NCBI GenBank assembly: GCA_009702305.1
Contig: WLIH01000178.1
Location: 1-6,173, forward strand
From: Actinomycetota bacterium
GTDB lineage: Bacteria; Actinomycetota; Actinomycetes; Propionibacteriales; Nocardioidaceae
DNA length: 6,173 nucleotides
Reading direction: 5' to 3'
The notes beneath the pieces were generated by a model. The model was given only the letters and a program-made list of their open reading frames with translations, was not told where the DNA came from and made no database searches. A program made the translations under genes and the position numbers. Of the stretch, positions 5,532-6,173 are shown piece after piece; within the stretch, counting starts at the first letter, position 1; every line of letters starts with the position of its first letter.

Positions 5532-6173
5532 GTGAAGACCTCCCTCGCCCGCCTGGCCGCACTCGCCGCGGTGCTGCTGCTCCTGCCGACCTCGGTGCGG
5601 GCGGCCGACGAGCCTGCCGCCGAGTCGGAGGAGTCGGCGGTCATCGAGACCGTCACCATCGGGACCTCGGTCGACGGCCGGACGATGCGGGCCTTCCACC
5701 TCGGCGAGCCGGCTCGCCCGGGGGTGCCGACCGTGGTGCTGATCTCGACGATGCACGGCAACGAGCCGGACACCCGGCTGATCCTGACTTCCCTCGTCGA
5801 CGGGGACCCGATCGTCGGCGTCGACCTGTGGGTGGTGCCGACCTACAACCCCGACGGTCTCGCCGCAGGCACCCGCGCCAACGCCCACGGGGTCGACCTC
5901 AACCGCAACTACCCGTACCGGTGGGCCGAGCTCGACGGCAGCTACGAGTCGGGCCCGAAGCCCGCGTCCGAGCCCGAGACGCAGGCGATGATGGCCTTCC
6001 TGCGCACGGTGCGCCCGCGCTGGCTGCTCAGCTTCCACCAGCCGCTGCACGGCGTCGACACGCAGACGAAGAGCCCCGCCTTCGCACGCCGGGTCGCCGA
6101 CGCGCTCGACCTGCCGCGCAAGAGCTTCGCGTGCGGCAGCACCTGCCACGGCACGATGACGCAGTGGTTCAAC
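5532..6173 (+). CDS. Secreted M14-family zinc carboxypeptidase/amidase, 3' truncated by window
   Basis: The frame from GTG 5532 stays open to the last base, giving 214 codons without a stop. A signal peptide is clear: K2 and R7, a hydrophobic core LAALAAVLLLLP (8-19), and a probable cut after A24 (V-R-A before A-D-E). The mature protein has the M14 zinc site: H75 and E78 in MHGNEP (HxxE), the substrate-carboxylate residues N124-R125 in DLNRNYPYRW, and the third zinc ligand H169 in SFHQPLHG. The catalytic Glu expected further on is beyond the window. C201 and C205 in ACGSTCHGTM may form a disulfide, fitting export. The compact SFHxPLHG form and the conserved GTMTQWFN segment resemble MpaA-like murein-peptide amidases more than digestive carboxypeptidases, so it may cleave wall peptides containing diaminopimelate. 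That role is inference. It starts 10 bases after the upstream stop. Confidence 0.9.
   Translation, partial: MKTSLARLAALAAVLLLLPTSVRAADEPAAESEESAVIETVTIGTSVDGRTMRAFHLGEPARPGVPTVVLISTMHGNEPDTRLILTSLVDGDPIVGVDLWVVPTYNPDGLAAGTRANAHGVDLNRNYPYRWAELDGSYESGPKPASEPETQAMMAFLRTVRPRWLLSFHQPLHGVDTQTKSPAFARRVADALDLPRKSFACGSTCHGTMTQWFN

Noticed and set aside
5505..6149. Minus-strand open frame antisense to the M14 peptidase
   Set aside because: The plus-strand frame has a signal peptide and all visible M14 motifs and stays open to the window end; the antisense frame has no motif.

Overview
The window looks like chromosome from a high-GC actinobacterium. Codon third positions are almost all G or C, GTG starts occur, two gene pairs share an ATGA stop/start, and one promoter appears leaderless. 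An interspersed repeat (outer GGTCTCGATAC, inner ACTCGACCA) resembles repeats I remember from Nocardioides and relatives, so a Nocardioidaceae-like host is likely. That assignment rests on recall, not on a search.

Layout. (1) 1-1854, plus strand: the C-terminal 617 codons of a eukaryotic-like (type 2) isoleucyl-tRNA synthetase; the N-terminal part lies upstream of the window. (2) 1855-2059: the convergent gap between ileS and the next gene, holding a U-less terminator-like hairpin and a two-armed inverted repeat whose left arm contains an exact 28-bp tandem duplication. (3) 2060-2905, minus strand: a complete LLM-class, probably F420-dependent oxidoreductase. (4) 2906-2985: the divergent promoter region, with an 18-bp near-palindrome that fits the KstR-type operator consensus TNNAACNNGTTNNA and overlaps a leaderless-type -10 box of the oxidoreductase gene. 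(5) 2986-6173, plus strand: five closely packed genes, probably one operon. They are dapE (succinyl-diaminopimelate desuccinylase), a LOG/TIGR00730-family nucleotide phosphoribohydrolase, a small membrane-anchored protein with a DivIVA-like motif, a four-helix membrane protein of unknown function, and a secreted M14 zinc peptidase cut by the window end.

How they fit together. dapE makes the diaminopimelate used for lysine and peptidoglycan. The DivIVA-like motif and the exported M14 peptidase (related to murein peptide-cleaving enzymes) suggest a cell-envelope theme for the operon, but this is inference. The oxidoreductase is probably controlled separately by a lipid- or steroid-responsive TetR repressor. 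I found no CRISPR array, tRNA, rRNA, transposase or phage gene. The best leads for new biology are the KstR-like operator/leaderless promoter and the uncharacterised four-helix protein with two histidines at matching positions on TM2 and TM4.
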